Shown: one piece after another, positions 51,309 to 61,283 of the stretch
Layout: each line of letters starts with the position of its first letter
Position numbering within the stretch: the stretch's first letter is position 1
Source: Pseudomonas sp. R84
Lineage (GTDB): Bacteria; Pseudomonadota; Gammaproteobacteria; Pseudomonadales; Pseudomonadaceae
Length of the DNA: 64,000 nucleotides
Assembly (NCBI RefSeq): GCF_009834515.1
Contig: NZ_CP019426.1
Coordinates: 4,081,501 to 4,145,500, forward strand
Direction of reading: 5' to 3'
Translations under genes and position numbers: made by a program
The notes under the pieces: model-generated
Seen by the model: only the letters and a program-made list of their open reading frames with translations
What the model was told of the DNA's origin: nothing
Databases searched by the model: none

Positions 51309-52478
51309 ATGAATCCCGATATTCCTCTTCAACTTCTGGGTGGCATCACGGCGCGCGAGTTCCTGCGCGACTACTGGCAGAAAAAGCCACTGCTGATCCG
51401 CCAGGCGATTCCTGACTTCGAAAGCCCGATCGACGCCGACGAACTGGCCGGCCTGGCTCTGGAAGAAGAAGTCGAGTCGCGCCTGGTGATCGAGCACGGC
51501 GAGCGTCCATGGGAACTGCGTCGGGGCCCGTTCGCTGAAGACGAATTCAGCAAGTTGCCGGAAAAAGAGTGGACCCTGCTGGTTCAAGCCGTCGACCAAT
51601 TCGTACCGGAAGTCAGCGAGCTGCTGGAAAACTTCCGTTTCCTGCCGAGCTGGCGCGTCGACGACGTGATGATCAGCTTCGCCGCTCCGGGTGGCAGCGT
51701 CGGTCCGCACTTCGATAACTACGACGTGTTCCTGCTGCAAGGCCACGGCAAGCGCAACTGGAAAATCGGCCAGATGTGCGATTCCGAAAGCCCGCTGCTG
51801 CAACACGCCGATCTGCGCATCCTCGCTGAATTTCACGAGAGCGAAGAGTGGGTCCTGGAGCCGGGCGACATGCTCTACCTGCCGCCGCGTCTGGCCCATT
51901 GCGGTGTCGCGGTCGACAACTGCATGACTTACTCGGTTGGCTTCCGTGCGCCGAGCGCTTCCGAAGTACTGACCCACTTCACCGACTTCCTCAGCCAGTT
52001 CCTGACTGACGAAGAGCGCTACACCGATGCCGACGCACAACCAGCGGCTGATCCGCATCAGATTCAACACGATGCACTGGATCGCCTGAAAGCCCTGCTC
52101 GCCGAGCACATGAGCGACGAGCGCCTGCTGCTGACCTGGTTCGGCCAGTACATGACCGAGCCGCGCTACCCGGAACTGGTGGCCGGCCCGGAAGAAATCG
52201 AAGAAGAAGACTTCCTCGCCGCCCTGCAGGATGGCGCCGTACTGATCCGCAACCCGAGCGCGCGCCTGGCCTGGTCGGAAGTCGATGACGACCTGCTGCT
52301 GTTCGCCAGCGGCCAGAGCCGTTATCTGCCGGGCAAGCTGCGCGAGCTGTTGAAGCTGATCTGCGCCGCCGACGCCCTGCACACCGACAACCTCGGTGAG
52401 TGGCTGAACGACGAAGACGCTTGCGGCCTGCTGTGCCAGCTGGTCAAGCAAGGGAGCCTGGGGTTCGCCGATGAATAA
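51309..52478 (+). CDS. roxA: Ribosomal oxygenase RoxA (L16 arginine hydroxylase, YcfD type)
   Basis: A 389-residue JmjC/cupin iron and 2-oxoglutarate oxygenase that hydroxylates an arginine of ribosomal protein L16. The iron ligands are H134 and D136 (GPHFDNYDV) and H197 (RLAHCGV), spaced as in E. coli YcfD. The C-terminal dimer and winged-helix-like part is complete. The start at 51309 is the family start (MNPDIPLQLLGGITAREFL). It overlaps the next gene by eight bases. Confidence 0.92.
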   Translation: MNPDIPLQLLGGITAREFLRDYWQKKPLLIRQAIPDFESPIDADELAGLALEEEVESRLVIEHGERPWELRRGPFAEDEFSKLPEKEWTLLVQAVDQFVPEVSELLENFRFLPSWRVDDVMISFAAPGGSVGPHFDNYDVFLLQGHGKRNWKIGQMCDSESPLLQHADLRILAEFHESEEWVLEPGDMLYLPPRLAHCGVAVDNCMTYSVGFRAPSASEVLTHFTDFLSQFLTDEERYTDADAQPAADPHQIQHDALDRLKALLAEHMSDERLLLTWFGQYMTEPRYPELVAGPEEIEEEDFLAALQDGAVLIRNPSARLAWSEVDDDLLLFASGQSRYLPGKLRELLKLICAADALHTDNLGEWLNDEDACGLLCQLVKQGSLGFADE

Positions 52479-52896
52479 GATTCGCGTACGTGTCGCAGAC
52501 TGGCAGAAGGACATCGCCGAGATCCGGCGCATTCGTGAAACGGTGTTCATCGCCGAACAATCGGTGCCACCTGAGTTGGAATGGGACGCGGACGACGCGA
52601 CCGCCGTGCATTTTCTGGCGTTTGAAGGCGACTTTCCGATTGGTACTGCGCGCCTGTTGCCCGATGGGCACATTGGCCGGGTTTCAGTACTGAAAGACTG
52701 GCGCGGGATGAAGGTCGGTGATGCGCTGATGCAAGCGGTCATTGCTGAAGCTGAAGAACGTGGATTGAAGCAGCAAATGCTCAGTGCTCAGGTGCAAGCC
52801 ACGGCGTTCTATGAGCGCTTGGGGTTTAGCCTAGTCAGCGAGGAATTCCTTGAAGCCGGGATTCCGCATGTCGACATGGTTCGCCATTCGGCCTGA
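52471..52896 (+). CDS. GNAT-family acetyltransferase (ElaA/YjcF-like)
   Basis: A 141-residue single-domain acetyltransferase with IRRIRETVFIAEQSVPPELEWD near the start, typical of the ElaA/YjcF group, and the acetyl-CoA loop VLKDWRGMKVGDALMQAV. The end FYERLGFSLVSEEFLEAGIPHVDM is also group-typical. It overlaps roxA by eight bases, so the two are translated together; a role in modifying ribosomal or RNA targets is only a guess. Confidence 0.86.
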   Translation: MNKIRVRVADWQKDIAEIRRIRETVFIAEQSVPPELEWDADDATAVHFLAFEGDFPIGTARLLPDGHIGRVSVLKDWRGMKVGDALMQAVIAEAEERGLKQQMLSAQVQATAFYERLGFSLVSEEFLEAGIPHVDMVRHSA

Positions 52897-52910
52897 AACC
52901 GAGGTGCGGC

Positions 52911-53005
52911 TTTCGCGAGCAGGCTCGCTCCCACAAGGGATCTCCAGCGGATACGATATTTGTGTCAGGCAGAGATTCAATGTGGGAGCGAGCCTGCTCG
53001 CGAAG
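52911..53005. repeat. REPIN-like inverted REP pair
   Basis: TTCGCGAGCAGGCTCGCTCC at the left and GGAGCGAGCCTGCTCGCGAA at the right are exact inverses around a ~55-base spacer. Confidence 0.88.
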
Positions 53006-53024
53006 AGACCAGCAAGCACACCAC

Positions 53025-53062
53025 AAAACGCCCCGACATCAGCCGATGCCGGGGCGTTTTGC
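53025..53062 (+). terminator. Terminator ahead of the secretin-like gene
   Basis: AAAACGCCCCG and CGGGGCGTTTT pair around ACATCAGCCGATGC. It ends the roxA-GNAT transcript after the REPIN. Confidence 0.85.
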
Positions 53063-53139
53063 TGTCTACGATTCAACTTGCCCCACCCAAGGCCGACAAA
53101 CTGGCAATATCAAGCCTTTCGAAAGCGGAGATAACGGAC

Positions 53140-53901
53140 ATGTCCCTACGCACCCTGCTCACCACCCTGCTGCTCGGTTGCAGTTTTTCGGTGATGGCAG
53201 CCACAGAAATCGTGCCTCTCAATTACCGCACCAGCGCCGACATGCTGCCGATGGCACAAGACTTCCTCGGCAAGGACGGCCAGGTCAGCGCCTACGGCAA
53301 CCAACTGATCATCAAGGCCGAACCGGACAAGATTCAGGAACTCAAGGCACTGATTACCCAACTCGACACCGCGCCCAAGCGCCTGCTGATCAGCGTCGAC
53401 ACCAACGAAAACAATGGTCGGGGCGACGAGGGTTATTCGGTCAATGGCGCCCAGCCAAGTCAAACCCGCATCATCAGCCGCAGCACCATCAGCCGTGAAG
53501 GCGGCGTGCAACAGGTGCAAGCCACCGATGGCATGCCGGCGCTGATTCAAGTCGGGCAAAGTGTGCCAATCACCAATGTTCAGAGCGATTCCTACGGCGG
53601 TTACAACAGCCAGACGCAATACCGCAACGTCACCCAAGGTTTCTACGTCACCGCCAGCGTCACCGGCGACATCGTTCACCTGGCGATCAGTACCAACCGT
53701 GACCGCATGAGCCAGGAACGTCCCGATGTAGTGAACGTGCAAAGCACCGACACAACTGTCAGCGGGCGCCTCGGCGAGTGGATCACCCTCGCCGGCGTCA
53801 ATCGCCAGACCCAGGCCGATAAACAGGGCCTGACCCGCAGCTACTCGACTCAAGGCCGGGATGACATGACCTTGCGAGTGAAAGTCGACGCATTGGACTA
53901 A
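53140..53901 (+). CDS. Exported protein with secretin N1-like domain
   Basis: A 253-residue periplasmic protein with a signal peptide (about 1-20, ending SVMA). The segment EIVPLNYRTSADMLPMAQDFLGKDGQVSAYGNQLIIKAEPDKIQELKALITQLD is the NolW/secretin N-domain pattern, and the later GQSVPITNVQ and TVSGRLGEWITLAGV resemble the start of a secretin core. The pore and outer-membrane parts are missing, so it cannot itself be a secretin. The role is unknown; it may be an accessory to, or a relic of, a secretion or pilus system. No such system lies nearby. Confidence 0.75.
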   Translation: MSLRTLLTTLLLGCSFSVMAATEIVPLNYRTSADMLPMAQDFLGKDGQVSAYGNQLIIKAEPDKIQELKALITQLDTAPKRLLISVDTNENNGRGDEGYSVNGAQPSQTRIISRSTISREGGVQQVQATDGMPALIQVGQSVPITNVQSDSYGGYNSQTQYRNVTQGFYVTASVTGDIVHLAISTNRDRMSQERPDVVNVQSTDTTVSGRLGEWITLAGVNRQTQADKQGLTRSYSTQGRDDMTLRVKVDALD

Positions 53902-53942
53902 AGCACCGAAAACTGACTGATTAGTCGTATTAGACGAAAGAT

Positions 53943-53966
53943 GTAGTGCTTTAAAAAAAGCACTAC
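53943..53966. other. Perfect A/T-rich hairpin downstream of the secretin-like gene
   Basis: GTAGTGCTTT and AAAGCACTAC pair perfectly over 10 bp around AAAA. It lies 42 bases past the stop and just ahead of the putative aceA promoter, so it may be a terminator without a full T-run, or an operator. Confidence 0.55.
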
Positions 53967-53973
53967 AAAACGT

Positions 53974-54002
53974 TTGACGGGGTAAAAAAGCGAAGGCATG
54001 AT
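53974..54002 (+). promoter_or_regulatory. Putative sigma-70 promoter for the aceA leader
   Basis: TTGACG (53974-53979), a 17-base spacer and CATGAT (53997-54002) fit a sigma-70 promoter, five of six and four of six consensus bases. Transcription would start near 54008, ahead of a run of strong hairpins. Confidence 0.55.
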
Positions 54003-54007
54003 GGCCT

Positions 54008-54375
54008 CGCTCCCGCTAATCAGAGGCCCTGGCAAGGGCCTTCGAAGCGATGTTCGCACCTACCCCGCGAACCGCTTCGTGTCTGTACCGCCCACAAGGT
54101 GTGTTTGACGAGGTTGCCGACTGGAACGAAGTTGTCCCGAGGGACGGAAGCGTATTTAGGTAACCCGGCTTCACACTGTAGAACGTATAGAGGCCCACGA
54201 CGCCCGAATGCGCCCACAGTCCGCCACTACCTGCTCACTTCCCCTCGAGCCCATCGTTCATCCCGTCGCCTACCCCGCCGAATCCGACTTGACCACCTAA
54301 GCTTCTGGTCAGCGAGCGCAGGAATTTTCCACCGCAGAACAACTTTTCATAAAAGACGCGACGAGGTTTATCTCC
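54008..54375 (+). other. Structured 5' leader (or small RNA) upstream of aceA
   Basis: There is no convincing gene. Reading from the putative promoter there are adjacent perfect hairpins: AGGCCCT-GGCA-AGGGCCT (54024-54041), then CGAAGCG plus GTTCGC pairing with GCGAAC plus CGCTTCG (54043-54079, only a 2-base bulge). A small GTCCC/GGGAC hairpin lies at about 54134-54144. A 37-codon frame starts with ATG at 54050 and ends at 54163 but has no ribosome site. The remaining ~200 bases to aceA hold no terminator, so the element is probably part of the aceA mRNA. Confidence 0.5.
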
Positions 54376-55701
54376 ATGGCACTGACACGCGAACAGCAAA
54401 TTGCAGCCCTCGAAAAAGACTGGGCTGAAAACCCGCGCTGGAAAGGCGTGACACGCACTTACTCCGCTGCTGACGTCGTCCGTCTGCGTGGCTCGGTTCA
54501 ACCTGAGCACACCTTTGCAAAAATGGGCGCCGACAAGCTGTGGAACCTGGTCACCCAGGGTGCCAAGCCGTCCTTCCGTCCTGAGAAAGATTTCGTCAAC
54601 TGCATGGGCGCCCTGACCGGCGGCCAGGCTGTTCAGCAGGTTAAAGCCGGTATCCAGGCGATCTACCTGTCGGGCTGGCAAGTGGCTGCGGACAACAACT
54701 CCGCAGAATCCATGTACCCGGACCAGTCGCTGTACCCGGTGGATTCGGTTCCAACCGTGGTCAAGCGCATCAACAACTCGTTCCGTCGTGCTGACCAGAT
54801 CCAGTGGAAAGCCGGCAAGAACCCGGGCGACGATGGCTACATCGACTACTTCGCGCCGATCGTGGCTGACGCCGAAGCCGGTTTCGGCGGCGTGCTGAAC
54901 GCCTACGAGCTGATGAAGAGCATGATCGAAGCAGGCGCCGCCGGCGTTCACTTCGAAGACCAACTGGCTTCCGTGAAAAAATGCGGTCACATGGGCGGTA
55001 AAGTACTGGTTCCTACTCAGGAAGCCGTACAGAAGCTGACCGCTGCTCGTCTGGCTGCTGACGTTGCCGGTACCCCGACCATCATTCTGGCCCGTACCGA
55101 CGCCAACGCTGCTGACCTGCTGACTTCCGATTGCGACCCGTACGACCAGCCGTTCGTGACTGGCGAGCGCACTCAGGAAGGTTTCTACAAGGTCCGTGCC
55201 GGTCTGGATCAAGCCATCGCCCGTGGCCTGGCTTACGCGCCATACGCCGACCTGATCTGGTGCGAAACCGCCAAGCCGGATCTGGACGAGGCTCGTCGTT
55301 TCGCCGAAGCGATCAAAAAGGAATACCCGGACCAACTGCTGTCGTACAACTGCTCGCCGTCCTTCAACTGGAAGAAAAACCTCGACGACGCGACCATCGC
55401 CAAGTTCCAGCGCGAACTGTCCGCCATGGGTTACAAGCACCAGTTCATCACCCTGGCCGGCATTCACAACATGTGGCACAGCATGTTCAACCTGGCGCAT
55501 GACTACGCCCGCAACGACATGACTGCCTACGTGAAACTGCAGGAGCAGGAATTCGCTGACGCCGCCAAGGGTTACACCTTCGTGGCGCACCAGCAGGAAG
55601 TGGGCACCGGCTACTTCGACGACATGACCACCGTGATTCAAGGTGGCTCGTCCTCGGTAACCGCACTGACCGGTTCGACTGAAGAAGAACAGTTCCACTG
55701 A
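54376..55701 (+). CDS. aceA: Isocitrate lyase
   Basis: A 441-residue glyoxylate-shunt enzyme that splits isocitrate into succinate and glyoxylate. The catalytic motif KKCGH is at 201-205 with C203 as the acid. Magnesium and substrate loops [22 protein letters not shown] and [15 protein letters not shown] are intact. The length of 441 residues matches the class with the longer middle region found in pseudomonads. It competes with Icd and Idh, both encoded in this window. It has its own long leader and terminator. Confidence 0.96.
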   Translation: MALTREQQIAALEKDWAENPRWKGVTRTYSAADVVRLRGSVQPEHTFAKMGADKLWNLVTQGAKPSFRPEKDFVNCMGALTGGQAVQQVKAGIQAIYLSGWQVAADNNSAESMYPDQSLYPVDSVPTVVKRINNSFRRADQIQWKAGKNPGDDGYIDYFAPIVADAEAGFGGVLNAYELMKSMIEAGAAGVHFEDQLASVKKCGHMGGKVLVPTQEAVQKLTAARLAADVAGTPTIILARTDANAADLLTSDCDPYDQPFVTGERTQEGFYKVRAGLDQAIARGLAYAPYADLIWCETAKPDLDEARRFAEAIKKEYPDQLLSYNCSPSFNWKKNLDDATIAKFQRELSAMGYKHQFITLAGIHNMWHSMFNLAHDYARNDMTAYVKLQEQEFADAAKGYTFVAHQQEVGTGYFDDMTTVIQGGSSSVTALTGSTEEEQFH

Positions 55702-55768
55702 TTCGGCTTCGCTGAGCAAACGGCCTCTGCGGATCGTATAGAAAGCTAACCGCAGAGCCGCAAAACTG

Positions 55769-55798
55769 ACGCCCCGACTGGTTCGGGGCGTTTTTTTT
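55769..55798 (+). terminator. Terminator after aceA
   Basis: ACGCCCCGA and TCGGGGCGT pair around CTGGT, followed by eight T residues. Confidence 0.92.
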
Positions 55799-55822
55799 GC
55801 CCCGATTTAATGAACACCAAAA

Positions 55823-55921
55823 ATCCCTGTAGGAGTGAGCCTGCTCGCGATAGCCGTGGGTCAGTTTGCGCAGCGGTGACTGAACCACCGCTATCGCGAG
55901 CAGGCTCACTCCTACAGGGAT
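55823..55921. repeat. Long REPIN-like inverted REP pair
   Basis: ATCCCTGTAGGAGTGAGCCT and AGGCTCACTCCTACAGGGAT at the two ends are exact inverses, and the inner GCTCGCGATAGC / GCTATCGCGAGC also match. It is the AGGAGTGAGC subtype and about 99 bp long. Confidence 0.9.
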
Positions 55922-56338
55922 CGGCGTCGTTCGGAGAAAACATTGATCCAGCGCGGTACATCCGTCAGAAAAATCCGCTAAAACGGGCGCCGTCGCTACT
56001 TGCAGTAACGCGCAAGTAAGACAACTTCCCAACTAACGACCCGCTCAACAGTTGCAAATACACTCCAAACGATATCAATTATCATTTAGCCACAACTATG
56101 TTCGTTACATTCCCTACAAAACATTATTTGCATAAACCCGCCTAATGCCCGCAACGCATGGGCTGCAGGGCATTGGAGATGCGCTATGTCCTTATTCCAA
56201 TAAATAATTTCGCTATAGGAATTTTACTTGCAGGGTGTTTAGCCATAAAATCAGCGCGATTGATTGCTGCGACATATCGTCACTGCCTATTTCTTTATCA
56301 AGCTCAGAGACCTTTGCTCTCTGTTAAGGATTACCAGC
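55922..56338 (+). promoter_or_regulatory. AT-rich upstream region of the nuo operon
   Basis: No gene is convincing here. The region is much more AT-rich than its surroundings. It includes a Fur-box-like sequence at 56071-56089 (the reverse strand agrees with the 19-base consensus at 13 positions). I could not pick a sigma-70 promoter with confidence. A long untranslated leader before nuoA is likely. Confidence 0.5.
56071..56089 (-). promoter_or_regulatory. Candidate Fur box upstream of nuoA
   Basis: Read on the minus strand CTAAATGATAATTGATATC matches GATAATGATAATCATTATC at 13 of 19 positions, including the central AATGATAAT. It lies 250 bp before nuoA in a complex rich in iron-sulfur clusters. 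Confidence 0.4.
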
Positions 56339-56752
56339 ATGCCCGAAGCGACAGGACTCATGGCCCACAACTGGGGCTTTGCCATTTTCCTTCTGGGTGT
56401 CGTCGGCCTGTGTGCCTTCATGCTTGGCGTCTCCAGCCTCCTCGGGTCAAAAGCCTGGGGTCGCAGCAAAAACGAACCGTTCGAGTCCGGCATGCTACCT
56501 ACCGGTGGCGCCCGCTTGCGGCTCTCAGCCAAATTCTATCTGGTCGCGATGCTCTTCGTGATCTTCGATATCGAAGCCCTCTTTCTCTTTGCATGGTCTG
56601 TGTCCGTCCGCGAAAGCGGCTGGACCGGATTCGTCGAAGCTCTCGTTTTCATAGCAATTCTGTTGGCAGGTCTTGTCTACCTGTTCCGAGTGGGCGCCCT
56701 TGACTGGGCTCCGGAAGCTCGTCGCAAGCGGCAGGCGAAGCTGAAACAATGA
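56339..56752 (+). CDS. nuoA: NADH-quinone oxidoreductase subunit A
   Basis: A 137-residue membrane subunit of complex I with three helices. The conserved loop [41 protein letters not shown] is the subunit A signature. AAGGA precedes the ATG at 56339. It opens the nuo operon; nuoB follows after 10 bp. Confidence 0.95.
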   Translation: MPEATGLMAHNWGFAIFLLGVVGLCAFMLGVSSLLGSKAWGRSKNEPFESGMLPTGGARLRLSAKFYLVAMLFVIFDIEALFLFAWSVSVRESGWTGFVEALVFIAILLAGLVYLFRVGALDWAPEARRKRQAKLKQ

Positions 56753-56762
56753 GGCTTTGGCA

Positions 56763-57437
56763 ATGCAATACAATCTCACCAGGATCGACCCCGATGCTCC
56801 TAACGAGCAGTATCCGATTGGCGAACGGGAAACCGTTTCCGATCCGTTAGAAGATCAAGTCCACAAAAACATTTTCATGGGCAAGCTGGAAGACGTGCTG
56901 AGTGGCGCGGTCAACTGGGGACGCAAGAACTCCCTGTGGCCGTACAACTTCGGCTTGTCGTGCTGCTACGTGGAAATGACCACCGCCTTCACGGCGCCCC
57001 ACGACATCGCGCGCTTTGGCGCCGAAGTTATCCGGGCATCGCCGCGTCAGGCCGACTTCATGGTTATCGCCGGCACCTGCTTCATCAAGATGGCGCCGAT
57101 CATCCAGCGTCTCTACGAGCAGATGCTCGAACCGAAGTGGGTTATCTCCATGGGTTCGTGCGCTAACTCCGGTGGCATGTACGACATCTACTCTGTGGTT
57201 CAAGGGGTGGACAAGTTCCTGCCCGTGGACGTCTACGTACCTGGCTGCCCTCCTCGTCCGGAAGCATTTCTGCAAGGCTTGATGCTGTTGCAGGAATCGA
57301 TCGGCAAGGAGCGTCGTCCGCTTTCCTGGGTCGTTGGTGATCAAGGCGTTTATCGCGCCGACATGCCTTCGCAGAAGGAACAGCGCCGCGAACAGCGAAT
57401 CGCAGTCACCAACCTGCGCAGCCCTGACGAAGTCTGA
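56763..57437 (+). CDS. nuoB: NADH-quinone oxidoreductase subunit B
   Basis: A 224-residue peripheral subunit that carries cluster N2, the last iron-sulfur centre before quinone. Ligands are the tandem cysteines in GLSCCYVEM, then [21 protein letters not shown] and VPGCPPRPE. The start at 56763 ([18 protein letters not shown]) is the family start. The 73-bp gap to nuoCD holds no clear signal. Confidence 0.96.
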   Translation: MQYNLTRIDPDAPNEQYPIGERETVSDPLEDQVHKNIFMGKLEDVLSGAVNWGRKNSLWPYNFGLSCCYVEMTTAFTAPHDIARFGAEVIRASPRQADFMVIAGTCFIKMAPIIQRLYEQMLEPKWVISMGSCANSGGMYDIYSVVQGVDKFLPVDVYVPGCPPRPEAFLQGLMLLQESIGKERRPLSWVVGDQGVYRADMPSQKEQRREQRIAVTNLRSPDEV

Positions 57438-57453
57438 TCCAGATCTGTTCTGA

Positions 57454-59295
<1,842 letters not shown>

Positions 59296-59297
59296 GC

Positions 59298-59795
59298 ATG
59301 AACAGCACGCTTATCCAGACAGACCGTTTCACCCTCAGTGAAACCGAGCGCTCGGCCATCGAGCACGAGCTGCATCACTACGAAGACCCGCGCGCGGCGT
59401 CGATCGAAGCCCTGAAGATCGTTCAGAAAGAACGCGGCTGGGTGCCGGATGGCGCCTTGTACGCGATCGGCGAGATCCTTGGCATCCCGGCCAGCGACGT
59501 TGAAGGTGTGGCGACGTTCTATAGCCAGATTTTTCGTCAGCCGGTTGGCCGTCACATCATTCGCGTCTGCGACAGCATGGTCTGCTACATCGGCGGCCAC
59601 GAGTCGGTGGTCAGCGAAATCCAGAACAATCTGGGCATCGGCCTGGGTCAGACCACCACCGACGGTCGTTTCACCCTGCTGCCTGTCTGCTGCCTCGGTA
59701 ACTGCGACAAGGCACCGGCGCTGATGATCGACGACGACACCTTTGGTGATGTGCAGCCTGCTGGCGTCGCCAAACTGCTCGAGGGCTACGTATGA
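59298..59795 (+). CDS. nuoE: NADH-quinone oxidoreductase subunit E
   Basis: A 165-residue thioredoxin-fold subunit of the NADH module with one [2Fe-2S] cluster. Ligand cysteines are in [12 protein letters not shown] and [18 protein letters not shown]. It starts two bases after the nuoCD stop and overlaps nuoF by four bases. Confidence 0.95.
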   Translation: MNSTLIQTDRFTLSETERSAIEHELHHYEDPRAASIEALKIVQKERGWVPDGALYAIGEILGIPASDVEGVATFYSQIFRQPVGRHIIRVCDSMVCYIGGHESVVSEIQNNLGIGLGQTTTDGRFTLLPVCCLGNCDKAPALMIDDDTFGDVQPAGVAKLLEGYV

Positions 59796-61147
59796 CCCTG
59801 ACATCTTTCGGTCCTGCCAACCGCATTCAGCGTTCGGCCGAGACTCACCCGCTGACCTGGCGTCTGCGTGACGACGGCGAAGCCGTGTGGCTCGACGAGT
59901 ACCAGGCCAAGAACGGTTACGCTGCTGCGCGCAAAGCCTTCGCCGACATGGATCAGGACGCTATCGTCCAGACCGTGAAAGACGCCGGCCTCAAAGGTCG
60001 CGGCGGTGCAGGTTTCCCCACTGGCGTGAAGTGGGGCCTGATGCCCAAAGACGAATCCATCAACATCCGCTACCTGCTGTGCAACGCGGATGAAATGGAG
60101 CCGAACACCTGGAAAGACCGCATGCTGATGGAGCAACTGCCCCATCTGCTGATCGAAGGCATGCTGATCAGTGCTCGCGCGCTGAAAACCTACCGTGGCT
60201 ACATCTTCCTGCGTGGCGAATACACCACCGCCGCCAAGCACCTCAACCGTGCCGTGGAAGAAGCCAAGGCTGCTGGCCTGCTGGGCAAAAACATTCTGGG
60301 CAGCGGCTTCGATTTCGAGTTGTTCGTCCACACCGGCGCCGGGCGCTACATCTGCGGTGAAGAAACCGCGCTGATCAACTCCCTCGAAGGCCGCCGCGCC
60401 AACCCGCGCTCAAAGCCGCCCTTCCCTGCCGCCGTCGGCGTGTGGGGCAAGCCGACCTGCGTGAACAACGTCGAAACCCTGTGCAACGTGCCGGCGATCA
60501 TTGCCGACGGTGTTGACTGGTACAAATCGTTGGCCCGCGAAGGCAGCGAAGACATGGGCACCAAGCTCATGGGCTTCTCCGGCAAAGTCAAAAACCCGGG
60601 CCTGTGGGAACTGCCATTCGGCGTCACCGGTCGCGAGTTGTTCGAAGACTACGCCGGCGGCATGCGCGACGGTTTCAAACTCAAGGCCTGGCAGCCAGGT
60701 GGCGCCGGTACCGGTTTCCTCCTGCCTGAACACCTCGACGCACAAATGTACGCCGGCGGCATCGCCAAAGTGGGCACCCGTATGGGTACCGGCCTGGCCA
60801 TGGCGGTGGACGACAGCGTCAACATGGTCTCCTTGCTGCGCAACATGGAGCAGTTCTTCGCTCGCGAGTCGTGCGGTTTCTGCACCCCGTGCCGTGATGG
60901 TCTGCCATGGAGCGTCAAGCTCTTGATGGCCATCGAACAAGGCCGCGGTCAGCCAGGCGACATCGAGACCCTGCTGGGTCTGGTCAACTTCCTCGGCCCG
61001 GGCAAAACCTTCTGTGCTCACGCACCGGGTGCCGTGGAGCCGTTGGGCAGCGCCATCAAATACTTCCGTCCAGAGTTCGAAGCCGGTATCGCGCCAGTCA
61101 GCGCCGCCGTCCCGCCTCTGGCAAGGCCGATCGTAATCGGCGCGTAA
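59792..61147 (+). CDS. nuoF: NADH-quinone oxidoreductase subunit F
   Basis: A 451-residue subunit that binds NADH and FMN and a [4Fe-4S] cluster. The FMN/NADH glycine loop is [19 protein letters not shown], the second is [21 protein letters not shown], and cluster ligands are in [12 protein letters not shown] plus the later FCAHAPG. It overlaps nuoE by four bases and is followed by a hairpin before nuoG. Confidence 0.96.
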   Translation: MTLTSFGPANRIQRSAETHPLTWRLRDDGEAVWLDEYQAKNGYAAARKAFADMDQDAIVQTVKDAGLKGRGGAGFPTGVKWGLMPKDESINIRYLLCNADEMEPNTWKDRMLMEQLPHLLIEGMLISARALKTYRGYIFLRGEYTTAAKHLNRAVEEAKAAGLLGKNILGSGFDFELFVHTGAGRYICGEETALINSLEGRRANPRSKPPFPAAVGVWGKPTCVNNVETLCNVPAIIADGVDWYKSLAREGSEDMGTKLMGFSGKVKNPGLWELPFGVTGRELFEDYAGGMRDGFKLKAWQPGGAGTGFLLPEHLDAQMYAGGIAKVGTRMGTGLAMAVDDSVNMVSLLRNMEQFFARESCGFCTPCRDGLPWSVKLLMAIEQGRGQPGDIETLLGLVNFLGPGKTFCAHAPGAVEPLGSAIKYFRPEFEAGIAPVSAAVPPLARPIVIGA

Positions 61148-61155
61148 ACGCTTAA

Positions 61156-61186
61156 AAAGGCGAAGGGTCCGTGCCCTTCGCCTTTC
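61156..61186 (+). terminator. Terminator-like hairpin inside the nuo operon
   Basis: AAAGGCGAAGGG and CCCTTCGCCTTT form a perfect 12-bp stem around TCCGTG, with only TTTCG after it. It lies 9 bases past the nuoF stop and 98 bases before nuoG. It may attenuate the distal genes or protect the upstream mRNA. Confidence 0.65.
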
Positions 61187-61283
61187 GTCCGATGACGCCT
61201 TTCGGGGCTGACTGGATTCGGACGGATAACAAGATTCCATTAGCCACGCCCGCTGACACCGGGCCAACGAAGACCTTTGAACC

